64,000 nucleotides of DNA, from the NCBI GenBank assembly GCA_027623555.1, contig JAQBSZ010000001.1, forward strand, positions 124,001-188,000, in the 5' to 3' direction. The stretch comes from Pseudomonadota bacterium. Lineage in GTDB: Bacteria; Pseudomonadota; Gammaproteobacteria; Pseudomonadales; Pseudohongiellaceae. Shown piece by piece: positions 35,551 to 44,793 of the stretch. The notes under the pieces were generated by a model, which was not told the DNA's origin, made no database searches, and was given only the letters and a program-made list of their open reading frames with translations. The number at the start of each line of letters is the position of its first letter. The first letter of the stretch is position 1. The translations under genes were made by a program, and so were the position numbers.

Positions 35551-35724
35551 CGCAGTGACGGGGCGTTCCTGCGAACAATCAGGGCCGAAGGTCCGCGAGT
35601 AGGGAATATCCCCGTCGCTGCGGGCGATTGGGCATATTGGTCAGTCTTGTCGCCAGACACTGAGCTGTCATTTGTTCACGGACCTTCGGCCCTGATTGTT
35701 CACAAATAACAACTCAATGTCTGG
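35551..35724. repeat. Pair of inverted hairpin elements with one shared apical sequence
   Basis: Hairpin 1 has arms CGCAGTGACGGGG (35551-35563) and CCCCGTCGCTGCG (35610-35622). Hairpin 2 has arms at 35653-35679 and 35698-35724, about 20 of 23 paired. The apical part of hairpin 1 (35573-35595) is the perfect 23-nt reverse complement of 35679-35701 in hairpin 2. That part itself contains GGGCC-GAA-GGTCC. The pair lies between the convergent hemY and ubiD genes, with no coding potential. Confidence 0.8.
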
Positions 35725-35757
35725 CTCGAAGATTCAGATTTCAGTGGTTTCTATTTG

Positions 35758-37221
35758 TTACAACCCCAAATTCTTCCAGAGATCGTCGATACGGCGTTTA
35801 ATATCATCACTCATCTCTATTTGAGTCCCCCACCTTCTACTGGTCTCAGCTGGCCACTTGTTGGTGGCGTCTAACCCCATTTTTGAACCTAGTCCTGAAA
35901 CCGGAGAGGCAAAATCCAGGTAGTCGATAGGCGTATTCTCGATCAGGACAGTATCTCTGCTCGGGTCCATTCGTGTCGTAATGGCCCAGATGACATCTTC
36001 CCATTGACGAATGTTTATATCGTCATCAACCACCACCACGAATTTCGTATACATGAATTGGCGCAGGAACGACCAGATTCCCATCATGACCCGCTTCGCA
36101 TGACCCGGGTACTGTTTCTTCATACTCACAATGGCCAATCGATAGGAACAACCTTCCGGCGGTAGGTAGAAATCGACAATTTCCGGAAACTGCTTCTGCA
36201 ATAGAGGGACGAAGACCTCATTCAGCGCAACCCCCAACATGGCCGGTTCATCCGGTGGTCGGCCTGTGTAGGTGCTGTGATAGATTGGATCGATTCGATG
36301 GGTAATGCGTTTCACCGTGAAGACTGGAAACCGTTCTACCTCGTTATAGTAACCCGTGTGATCTCCATAGGGTCCTTCCTCAGCAACTTCGTCAGGTTCT
36401 ATGACACCTTCCAGCACAATCTCGGCACTCGCCGGCACCTGCAGATCATTGGTCAATGATTTTACAACATCGGTTTTACTGCCTCGCAGTAGTCCTGCAA
36501 AGGCATACTCCGAGAGTGTATCGGGTACCGGTGTTACAGTAGCCAGAATGGTTGCCGGATCGGCACCGATGGCGACGGAGACGGGAAACGCTTCGCCAGG
36601 ATGATGTGCTTGCCAGTCTTTAAAATCCAGCGCTCCGCCCCGGTGCGACAGCCAGCGCATGATGAGTTTGTTGGGTCCCAGCAACTGCATGCGGTAGATG
36701 CCAAGGTTCTGTCTGTCTTTCTCTGGCCCTCGGGTAATCACCAGCGGCCAGGTTACCAAAGGCGCAACATCACCAGGCCAGCAGGTCTGGATGGGAAACA
36801 TCGCCAGGTCTACGTCATCTTCATCGATAACTACTTCCTGGCACGCCCCCGACTTCTTAACGTTGGCAGCGAAGTTTAATACGTTTTTGTAATTCGGCAG
36901 GTTCTGCCAGAGATCCTTCCAACCCGATGGCGGGGTGGGTTCCTTGAGAAACGCCAATAGCTTGCCAACATCGCGCAAGCCTTCGATATCTTGCTGGCCC
37001 ATGGCCAGTGCGATTCGGCGGGTGTTGCCAAACAGGTTAGCCAAAAGAGGTACAGATGAACCTTTCAGATTTTCAAACAGCAGCGCCGGTCCGCCTGCGC
37101 ACAGGACCCGGTCAGAAATTTCGGTAACTTCCAGGTAGGGATCTATCTCGGTAGAAATGCGTTTTAGTTCGCCTTCTCGCTCGAGCAGTTCAATAAAGTC
37201 TCGCAAATCTGTGAATGACAT
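35758..37221 (-). CDS. ubiD: 4-hydroxy-3-polyprenylbenzoate decarboxylase UbiD
   Basis: Prenylated-FMN-dependent decarboxylase of ubiquinone synthesis. The 487-aa protein shows [58 protein letters not shown], the catalytic ExxxR...E region ([26 protein letters not shown]) and [13 protein letters not shown], [19 protein letters not shown] near the C-terminus. It needs the UbiX cofactor enzyme, which is not in the window. It lies 44 bp downstream of rho. Confidence 0.95.
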   Translation of the reverse strand: MSFTDLRDFIELLEREGELKRISTEIDPYLEVTEISDRVLCAGGPALLFENLKGSSVPLLANLFGNTRRIALAMGQQDIEGLRDVGKLLAFLKEPTPPSGWKDLWQNLPNYKNVLNFAANVKKSGACQEVVIDEDDVDLAMFPIQTCWPGDVAPLVTWPLVITRGPEKDRQNLGIYRMQLLGPNKLIMRWLSHRGGALDFKDWQAHHPGEAFPVSVAIGADPATILATVTPVPDTLSEYAFAGLLRGSKTDVVKSLTNDLQVPASAEIVLEGVIEPDEVAEEGPYGDHTGYYNEVERFPVFTVKRITHRIDPIYHSTYTGRPPDEPAMLGVALNEVFVPLLQKQFPEIVDFYLPPEGCSYRLAIVSMKKQYPGHAKRVMMGIWSFLRQFMYTKFVVVVDDDINIRQWEDVIWAITTRMDPSRDTVLIENTPIDYLDFASPVSGLGSKMGLDATNKWPAETSRRWGTQIEMSDDIKRRIDDLWKNLGL

Positions 37222-37265
37222 GGGACGTTTTCGAGTCGGCGGGGACGGAATGAAGTAGGCTGGTC

Positions 37266-38525
37266 TTATTTTCGTTTCATGGCATTAAAGAATTCTTCAT
37301 TGGTCTTGGTGGTTTTCAATTTGTCCAGAATGAATTCGGTGGCTTGCACGTCTTCCATTGAAGTGAGCAGCTTTCTGAGGATCCACATGCGCTGCAGTTC
37401 TTCTTCAGTCGTAAGCAGGTCTTCGCGACGTGTTCCGGACCGCCTGACATTGATAGCAGGGTAAACGCGTTTCTCGGCGATCTTTCTATCCAGAATCAAT
37501 TCCATGTTACCCGTTCCCTTGAATTCTTCGTAGATCACTTCGTCCATCTTCGACCCGGTTTCAATCAGCGCAGTGGCAATAATCGTCAGGCTGCCACCTT
37601 CTTCCAGGTTTCGGGCAGCACCGAAGAATCGCTTGGGCCGCTCCAGAGCATGTGCATCGACACCACCGGTTAACACCTTACCCGAAGACGGGATGATCGT
37701 GTTGTAGGCTCTCGCTAAACGGGTAATGGAATCAAGCAGGATAACAACATCTTCCTTGTGCTCTACCAGGCGCTTGGCTTTTTCGATGACCATCTCGGCG
37801 ACCTGCACGTGACGCGATGGTGGTTCGTCAAAGGTACTGGCTACGACTTCGCCGCGCACTGATCGCTGCATTTCGGTGACTTCTTCCGGACGTTCATCGA
37901 TAAGCAGCACGATCAGACGACACTCCGGATTATTCTTGGTAATGGATTGCGCCATGTTCTGCAGGATTAATGTCTTACCCGCTTTCGGAGGCGAAACAAT
38001 CAGGCCTCGCTGACCCTTCCCGATTGGCGCGGTAAGGTCAATTACCCGGGCGCTGAGGTCTTCTGTGCTGCCGTTACCAACTTGTAGTGTCAGGCGTTCG
38101 TTGGGAAAGAGGGGAGTGAGGTTTTCGAAAAGGATCTTGTTTTTGAAGTTGTCGGGCTTGCTAAAGTTAATCTCGCTAATCTTCAAGAGGGCAAAATAGC
38201 GTTCGCCATCTTTCGGTGGTCTTATCTTTCCCGCCACCGTATCGCCAGTTCGAAGATTAAATCGGCGTATCTGGCTGGGTGATACGTAGATGTCATCAGG
38301 CCCTGCCAGATAGGAAGAGTCAGCAGATCGCAAGAATCCGAAACCATCTTGTAAAATTTCCAATACTCCATCGCCGTAGATGTCTTCGCCATTCTTCGCG
38401 TGCTTCTTGAGAATGACAAAGATGATGTCTTGCTTGCGTGTACGAGAAACATTTTCCAAACCCATGTCGTGGGCTGTTGCCAATAGTTCGGCGATTGGTC
38501 TTTGTTTGAGTTCTGTCAGGTTCAT
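37266..38525 (-). CDS. rho: Transcription termination factor Rho
   Basis: A 419-aa hexameric RNA helicase. The N-terminal helical and cold-shock-like RNA-binding domain has DGFGFLR (60-66), Walker A is PPKAGKT (179-185), Walker [16 protein letters not shown], then the Q loop, [23 protein letters not shown] and the C-terminal RNA-translocation residues. No insertions are present. It follows an unusually long, C-rich leader downstream of trxA, and trxA-rho is the common order in proteobacteria. Confidence 0.97.
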   Translation of the reverse strand: MNLTELKQRPIAELLATAHDMGLENVSRTRKQDIIFVILKKHAKNGEDIYGDGVLEILQDGFGFLRSADSSYLAGPDDIYVSPSQIRRFNLRTGDTVAGKIRPPKDGERYFALLKISEINFSKPDNFKNKILFENLTPLFPNERLTLQVGNGSTEDLSARVIDLTAPIGKGQRGLIVSPPKAGKTLILQNMAQSITKNNPECRLIVLLIDERPEEVTEMQRSVRGEVVASTFDEPPSRHVQVAEMVIEKAKRLVEHKEDVVILLDSITRLARAYNTIIPSSGKVLTGGVDAHALERPKRFFGAARNLEEGGSLTIIATALIETGSKMDEVIYEEFKGTGNMELILDRKIAEKRVYPAINVRRSGTRREDLLTTEEELQRMWILRKLLTSMEDVQATEFILDKLKTTKTNEEFFNAMKRK

Positions 38526-39080
38526 GGTGTGTGTCTTTTAGTGGGAATTAGGAAGTTAAGGTGTTGTGAATTGCATGCGGCTCGCCTGAACTGCGTCCGG
38601 CACTAAGCGGCGTAATCGTTTTGTAGGTATAACTTGGGATTTGCTAGTTGGTTTAGGGGTTGCTTTTGGCTAAAGAGTTGATTTTAAAACTGGGTACTAT
38701 TATGTAAGGGCAAAATACAGGGTAAAAAAGTAGAGTGGAGATTTGTTTTTTTGGTGATAAGAAAGTCTTTCGCCGAGTGCTCACTAGGAGCTCTTTTTAT
38801 TCTTCTATTTTTCAGCGGTGATTTCAATATAGACCTACTCTACAACTGTGTCCAGAAAAGTATACAGCTTATATTCTGTTTCCTTACTGTGCCTGTCTGG
38901 ATAAACGGGTAAACCCTTAACGGGAATTATCGTCCAGAGCCGAGAATAATTAAGGTATATCCAGGAATTTTAGTCAGGATTTTACTAAGGGTTTTACTGG
39001 AAATCTGCTCTGGGATTCTACGGATATTTCCACATCCTGTGGCGCCTCGCAGATAAGCGAGACACCACATTAAACGCAAT
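38526..39080 (-). promoter_or_regulatory. Rho leader region with C-rich, G-poor rut-like tract
   Basis: The 555-bp gap between trxA and rho contains no convincing gene. Counting 38631-38760 on the plus strand gives 37 G and 8 C in 130 nt, so the rho leader RNA there has 37 C and only 8 G. Such C>G bubbles define Rho-binding (rut) sites. Rho is known to autoregulate through its own leader in E. coli, so the same is inferred here. The exact promoter could not be placed. Confidence 0.6.
39038..39069 (-). terminator. Hairpin just downstream of trxA
   Basis: On the minus strand TGTGGTGTCTCGC, a short TTATCT loop and GCGAGGCGCCACA pair with two mismatched positions, starting 12 nt after the trxA stop. 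No U-run follows, so it may be an mRNA 3'-end stabiliser or part of the rho leader rather than an intrinsic terminator. Confidence 0.45.
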
Positions 39081-39407
39081 TTAGATGACGCTGTCAATAA
39101 AAGCCGACAACTGGGATTTAGATAAAGCGCCGACCTTTGTGCCCGCGACCTCTCCGTTGTTAAAGACAATCAGTGTAGGAATTCCGCGAATACCGTATTT
39201 TGGCGCCGTTTCAGTATTGGCGTCGACATCCATCTTGCACACCTTCAGCTTGCCATCATACTCGTCGGCGAGTTCTTCTAGAACCGGAGCGATCATCTTG
39301 CAGGGACCGCACCATTCTGCCCAGAAGTCCACCAGCACAGGCCCCTCGGCCTTAAGTACATCTTGTTCAAAACTACCATCGGAGATGTGAACGATTTTGT
39401 CGCTCAT
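39081..39407 (-). CDS. trxA: Thioredoxin 1
   Basis: A 108-aa cytosolic dithiol reductant. The active site WCGPC is at residues 32-36 in [15 protein letters not shown]. The cis-proline segment [11 protein letters not shown] and the end [13 protein letters not shown] are canonical. AGGAAGG precedes the ATG by about 10 nt. It lies upstream of rho. In Pseudomonas ppx and ppk separate trxA from hemB, but here hemB is the immediate neighbour. Confidence 0.96.
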   Translation of the reverse strand: MSDKIVHISDGSFEQDVLKAEGPVLVDFWAEWCGPCKMIAPVLEELADEYDGKLKVCKMDVDANTETAPKYGIRGIPTLIVFNNGEVAGTKVGALSKSQLSAFIDSVI

Positions 39408-39509
39408 ACGTCTTTTCCTTCCTGATTTGGGATTAATATTAATAGATATCGAGATTTCTTATCGACACAGATGATAATGAAGACCAGAAAGCTCGTGTCA
39501 GCTCGTCGT

Positions 39510-39537
39510 ATGATAAGGCCTAAATTTCAGGATTCAA
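39510..39537 (-). promoter_or_regulatory. Candidate trxA promoter
   Basis: On the minus strand TTGAAT (39537-39532) and TATCAT (39515-39510) are 16 bp apart, about 105 bp before the trxA ATG and just after the hemB stop. Matches to consensus are 5/6 and 5/6. A dedicated promoter here would separate trxA from hemB transcription. Confidence 0.45.
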
Positions 39538-39561
39538 GCGATGTGTCTGACTTCTTAGTCA

Positions 39562-40671
<1,110 letters not shown>

Positions 40672-40766
40672 TTATAGCATATCGAATCGTGAGATCAAGT
40701 GTAAAATGTCGGTAGTCTGAGCGCGATTGGATCACCAGAACCCGCGTTTTTCCCAGAAAGTGAATT

Positions 40767-42905
40767 ATGAATAGAACCAGGATCGTCATACTTGGAGTCA
40801 TTGTGCTGGCCATAAGTCTGTACTTTGTGCTCGACCTTGGACAGTTTCTTACGCTGGACTATGCCCAGTCCCGACTGGCAGAAATTCAAAACTTCCGCGA
40901 TCAGAATTTTGCGCTGACGGCGTTTGTCTACTTTGTCGCGTACGTAACGATCGCTGCTCTGTCAATTCCGGGGGCAGTGATTATTACGCTCCTCGGTGGT
41001 GCGATCTTCGGCCTGCTGTGGGGAACGATTCTGGTCTCCTTCGCCAGCAGTATCGGCGCGACCCTGGCTTTCCTGGTTGCCAGGCTGTTGCTGAAAGACT
41101 GGGTCCAGTCCCGGTTCGGAGAATACCTGGCACCTATCAATAAGGGAATTGAGAGAGACGGCAATTTTTACCTGTTCAGTATTCGTATGGTGCCATTGTT
41201 TCCGTTTTTCATGGTAAACCTGTTGATGGGGCTAACACCGATTCGCACTATTTCATTCTACCTGGTTAGCCAGGCAGGCATGTTGTTGGGCACAGCCGTC
41301 TACGTCAATGCCGGCTCTGAACTTTCTCGAATTACCTCTTTGTCAGGTCTGGTGAGTGGATCAGTTATTTTCTCCTTCGTGTTGCTGGGGTTGTTTCCAC
41401 TAATCGGAAAAATTCTGGTCAATGCCGTACAGCGAAACAAGATTATGAAAAGATTTACCAGGCCCAAAAGATTTGATGCCAATGTCGTGGTAATCGGTGC
41501 AGGCTCGGCTGGATTGGTTGCTTCTCTGATTGTCGCCGGTGCCAAGGCGAACGTAATACTCATCGAGAAACACAAGATGGGTGGTGATTGTCTGAACACC
41601 GGTTGCGTGCCCAGTAAATCTTTGCTGCGCAGTGGCAAGATAATGTCCTATATCAGGCGCGCAGAGGAGTTCGGGATCGACAATGCCAGCGCGGATGTAA
41701 ATTTCGTCGCTGTCATGGAGCGCGTGCAGAAAGTCATCGCCACTATCGAGCCTCATGACTCGGTTGAGAGGTTTACCTCCCTGGGCGTGGAGTGTGTGTC
41801 TGGTGATGCTCGCATAGAATCACCCTATGCAGTGACGGTAGAAGGCAGGCGCATTACTACCCGCTCGATTATTCTCGCTACGGGAGCGCGACCCTTCGTG
41901 CCGGATATTTCCGGGCTCGATCAGGTGGATTATCTGACTTCCGATACCATCTGGTCACTCCGCGAACTTCCGCCTCGCTTGCTGGTAGTCGGCGGCGGAC
42001 CCATTGGCTGTGAACTGGCCCAGGCGTTTCATAACCTGGGATCTGTAGTGACCCAGGTAGACATGGCATCGGTTTTACTCCCGAAAGAAGACCCGGAAGT
42101 CTCGGAACTGTTGATGAGCAAGTTTAGAGAAGACGGAATAAACCTGCTTACCGACCATAGGCTAGTGAGTTTTGGTAATACTGGTGGCGCCAGCTACATG
42201 GAAGCGGAACACCAGGGCAGTACTGTACGAGTCGAGTTCGATCAGGTTTTGTTGGCGATTGGCCGCAAGCCAAACGTAGAAGGATTTGGTCTGGAAGAAT
42301 TGCAGATGCCATTGACACCGCAAGGCAGCGTTCAGATTAACGATGCCATGCAAACGGCTTACCCGAATATCTATGCCTGCGGCGATGTGGCGGGACCTTA
42401 CCAGTTTACCCATATGGCATCATTCCAGGCCTGGTTCGCCGCGTTAAATGCGCTGCTTGGGGGATTGTGGCGGTCCCGTGCCAGGTACAATGCAGTGCCC
42501 TGGGCCACGTTTACCGATCCGGAAGTGGCCCGGGTCGGGCTGAGTGAAACCGAGGCACAAGCGCAGGGCATTGCTTTTGAGATTACCCGTTATGCACTGG
42601 ATCAGCATGATCGTTCCCTGACAGACGGAGAGGCCCATGGCTTTATCAAGGTGCTGACAGTGCCAGGCAAGGACAGGATTCTTGGCGTTACCATTGTGGG
42701 ATATCATGCTGGGGAGCTGATTGGCGAATTTGTCTTCGCGATGACCCACGGGATGGGACTGAAGAAGATTGCCGCTGTCACTCATATCTATCCAACACTA
42801 CTGGAAGGCAATAAATTTGCGGCGAATGCCTGGCGTAGTGCACGGCTTCCGGAAAAATATTTCCCACTGATGGAGAAATATTTTCGCTGGCAGCGCCGGT
42901 CTTAA
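40767..42905 (+). CDS. Fusion of a TVP38/DedA-type membrane domain and a pyridine nucleotide-disulfide oxidoreductase
   Basis: A 712-aa protein. Residues 1-230 are a SNARE-associated/TVP38 membrane domain with several helices and the motifs IPGAVIITLLGGAIFG and FSIRMVPLFPFFMVN. Residues 237-712 are a class I flavin reductase: FAD motif VVVIGAGSAG (240-249), redox disulfide C275/C280 in GGDCLNTGCVPSKSLL, NAD motif VVGGGPIGCELA, second FAD motif YACGDVAG and the C-terminal base in THIYPTLLEG. It lacks the heavy-metal Cys pair at the C-terminus of MerA. A membrane-tethered thiol or quinone redox role is inferred; the substrate is unknown. Confidence 0.9.
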   Translation: MNRTRIVILGVIVLAISLYFVLDLGQFLTLDYAQSRLAEIQNFRDQNFALTAFVYFVAYVTIAALSIPGAVIITLLGGAIFGLLWGTILVSFASSIGATLAFLVARLLLKDWVQSRFGEYLAPINKGIERDGNFYLFSIRMVPLFPFFMVNLLMGLTPIRTISFYLVSQAGMLLGTAVYVNAGSELSRITSLSGLVSGSVIFSFVLLGLFPLIGKILVNAVQRNKIMKRFTRPKRFDANVVVIGAGSAGLVASLIVAGAKANVILIEKHKMGGDCLNTGCVPSKSLLRSGKIMSYIRRAEEFGIDNASADVNFVAVMERVQKVIATIEPHDSVERFTSLGVECVSGDARIESPYAVTVEGRRITTRSIILATGARPFVPDISGLDQVDYLTSDTIWSLRELPPRLLVVGGGPIGCELAQAFHNLGSVVTQVDMASVLLPKEDPEVSELLMSKFREDGINLLTDHRLVSFGNTGGASYMEAEHQGSTVRVEFDQVLLAIGRKPNVEGFGLEELQMPLTPQGSVQINDAMQTAYPNIYACGDVAGPYQFTHMASFQAWFAALNALLGGLWRSRARYNAVPWATFTDPEVARVGLSETEAQAQGIAFEITRYALDQHDRSLTDGEAHGFIKVLTVPGKDRILGVTIVGYHAGELIGEFVFAMTHGMGLKKIAAVTHIYPTLLEGNKFAANAWRSARLPEKYFPLMEKYFRWQRRS

Positions 42906-42932
42906 GGTATGCCGATAAGCACTGCTGTTGGG

Positions 42933-43000
42933 AATGAATTGTTGTTATATATGTATCGTTGTTAGCAATGAATTGTTGTTAAAAATGAATCGTTGCTAGA
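42933..43000. repeat. Four 17-bp tandem repeats upstream of the ArsM-like gene
   Basis: Units start at 42933, 42950, 42967 and 42984, exactly 17 bp apart, with consensus (A/T)ATG(A/T)AT(T/C)GTTG(T/C)TA plus two variable bases. The array ends 24 bp before the TTG start and just upstream of its AGGAG. It may be a regulator-binding array or a slippage-prone leader. Confidence 0.7.
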
Positions 43001-43024
43001 AAAGAAACGCGCCAGGAGAAGAAC

Positions 43025-44143
43025 TTGAACACCAAGCTAGACATTCAAGAGACAGTATCAAAACGCTATAGTGAAGGTGCTAAAGAAAGACAAGAGGCAC
43101 TTTGCTGTCCGGTAGATTACGATGACATTCTGCTGGAGATACTACCCAGAGAAATCATCGAAAGAGATTATGGCTGCGGAGACCCGTCCCGTTATGTGCA
43201 GAAAGGCGACACGGTGCTGGATCTCGGCAGTGGCGGAGGGAAAATCTGCTACATGGCGGCTCAGCTGGTGGGAGAGGGAGGTAGAGTAATCGGGCTGGAC
43301 ATGACCGACGAGATGCTTGCTCTGGCACGTAACTACCAGGCACAGATGGCGGAAAAGCTGGGCGAGGATCGCGTAAAGTTCCTTAAGGGCTACATCCAGG
43401 ATCTGGCGCTCGATGTTGAGGCAGTGGCATGCTTCAAGGCGGAAAATCCCGATATCTCGATGGATGCACTGGAGCAGTGGCAGGCAGAACAGCGCCGAGA
43501 GCGTCCTCTGGTTGAGGACAACAGTATCGACCTGGTGGTATCAAATTGCGTACTGAACCTGGTGGCTGAATCCGACCGCAAGCAGATGATTGCAGGAATT
43601 TTTCGAGTATTGAAACCCGGTGGTCGCGTGGCGATTGCGGATATTGTCAGCGACGAAGTGGTGCCACAGCACCTCAGAGACAATGAGGAACTCTGGACGG
43701 GATGTATATCCGGAGCATTCCAGGAACAGCAGTTCGCCGATGTATTCCTCGAGGCGGGATTTGTACTGGTCAACTACGACAAATGGGACCAGCAACCCTG
43801 GCAAGTTGTGGAAGGCATCGAGTTTCGCGCGGTGACCCTGATGGCCATGAAACCCTCGCCACAGGAATGTCTGGATAGCGGCCAGGCAGTTATCTACAAG
43901 GGCCCCTACAGCGAGGTTCGCGACGATGAAGCGCATGTCTACCCGAGGGGCCAGCGGATAGCCGTTTGCCAGCGCACCTTCAAGTTCCTGACCGAAGGAC
44001 CCTTAAAAGATGATTTTATTGGCATAAATCCTGCGGTTCCCAAACCGGTTGAGAAATTCTGTGCGCCTGCAGGTACCAGGCGACCTGCACGAGAAACCAA
44101 AGGAGCCAGACACGATTCGACCGCCAGCAATAAATGTTGCTAG
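43025..44143 (+). CDS. ArsM-like SAM methyltransferase with C-terminal extension
   Basis: A 372-aa protein starting at a TTG preceded by AGGAG. LCCPVDYD (C27, C28), RDYGCGDPS (C51), motif I VLDLGSGGGKICYMA (64-78, C75), SNCVLNL (C175) and GCISGAF (C227) lie in the order found in arsenite methyltransferases. A later domain (about 260-340) contains GQAVIYKGPYSEV and the tail ends in CC (371-372). I recognise this as a distinct ArsM-related group whose substrate is not established. Arsenic or other metalloid/thiol chemistry is likely but unproven, as no arsR or arsB gene is near. The upstream gene is a disulfide oxidoreductase fusion. Confidence 0.8.
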   Translation: MNTKLDIQETVSKRYSEGAKERQEALCCPVDYDDILLEILPREIIERDYGCGDPSRYVQKGDTVLDLGSGGGKICYMAAQLVGEGGRVIGLDMTDEMLALARNYQAQMAEKLGEDRVKFLKGYIQDLALDVEAVACFKAENPDISMDALEQWQAEQRRERPLVEDNSIDLVVSNCVLNLVAESDRKQMIAGIFRVLKPGGRVAIADIVSDEVVPQHLRDNEELWTGCISGAFQEQQFADVFLEAGFVLVNYDKWDQQPWQVVEGIEFRAVTLMAMKPSPQECLDSGQAVIYKGPYSEVRDDEAHVYPRGQRIAVCQRTFKFLTEGPLKDDFIGINPAVPKPVEKFCAPAGTRRPARETKGARHDSTASNKCC

Positions 44144-44181
44144 CACGAAATGATGACGCTGCTGCTGGTCCGAAGCCGGGA

Positions 44182-44694
44182 TTAGGCTGACTGTGGTTGA
44201 TTGCGAAATGCCATGTAGATGCAGATGCTGAACAGGGCGATGAATGCAATCAGGGCCATTTCAGGGATAGAGAATATGCCGAACAGGCGAAATACTACTT
44301 CGGCGCAATTACCGTCGCCTTTGAGCAGGAAGCTAAGAGTCTCCATGAAGGGAAAATTCTCATAGATATAGGTTAGTCCTGGCCCGCAGGCGGGTACCTG
44401 GTCTTCGGGCAGGTGTTGCAGCCATATCTGCCGACCGGAGAAATAGCTACCAAACACGCACATGGAGGCGGCGCCAAAGGCATAGTACTTCTGTCCTTTC
44501 GAACCCGGATTATGAATAGCCGATGCCAGGCAGACCAGCCCACAGAGAATCACAAATACCCGTTGGGTAATGCAGAGCCCACAGGGCTGTAACAGCATGA
44601 CATGCTCCATGTAGAGCACGATTCCAATGGTAGTGACGCAGGCGACAAAAACGCCGAGATTTATAATCCGATTGTTTGGAATCGCCAATGTCAT
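44182..44694 (-). CDS. dsbB: Disulfide bond formation protein DsbB
   Basis: A four-helix inner-membrane quinone reductase that reoxidises DsbA. The 170-aa protein has the first Cys pair as C38/C41 in QPCGLCITQR and the second pair as C103 and C130 in the periplasmic loop (PACGPGLTY and GDGNCAEV). GRQIWLQHLPEDQVP is also conserved. Spacing and length match the family. Its partner DsbA is not in the window. Confidence 0.93.
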   Translation of the reverse strand: MTLAIPNNRIINLGVFVACVTTIGIVLYMEHVMLLQPCGLCITQRVFVILCGLVCLASAIHNPGSKGQKYYAFGAASMCVFGSYFSGRQIWLQHLPEDQVPACGPGLTYIYENFPFMETLSFLLKGDGNCAEVVFRLFGIFSIPEMALIAFIALFSICIYMAFRNQPQSA

Positions 44695-44793
44695 TGCTTG
44701 CTCCTGTTGCCGGGTCTACTATTTTGGCCGGCTATTCTACACCAGCCCGGGCATTCGTGAGTATAGGCGAAGAGTAGCGTATGGCCTGTTGTC

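Noticed and set aside
38526..39080. A leader peptide gene like E. coli rhoL
   Set aside because: I found no short frame on the minus strand with a good ribosome-binding site and rhoL-like length that I could defend.
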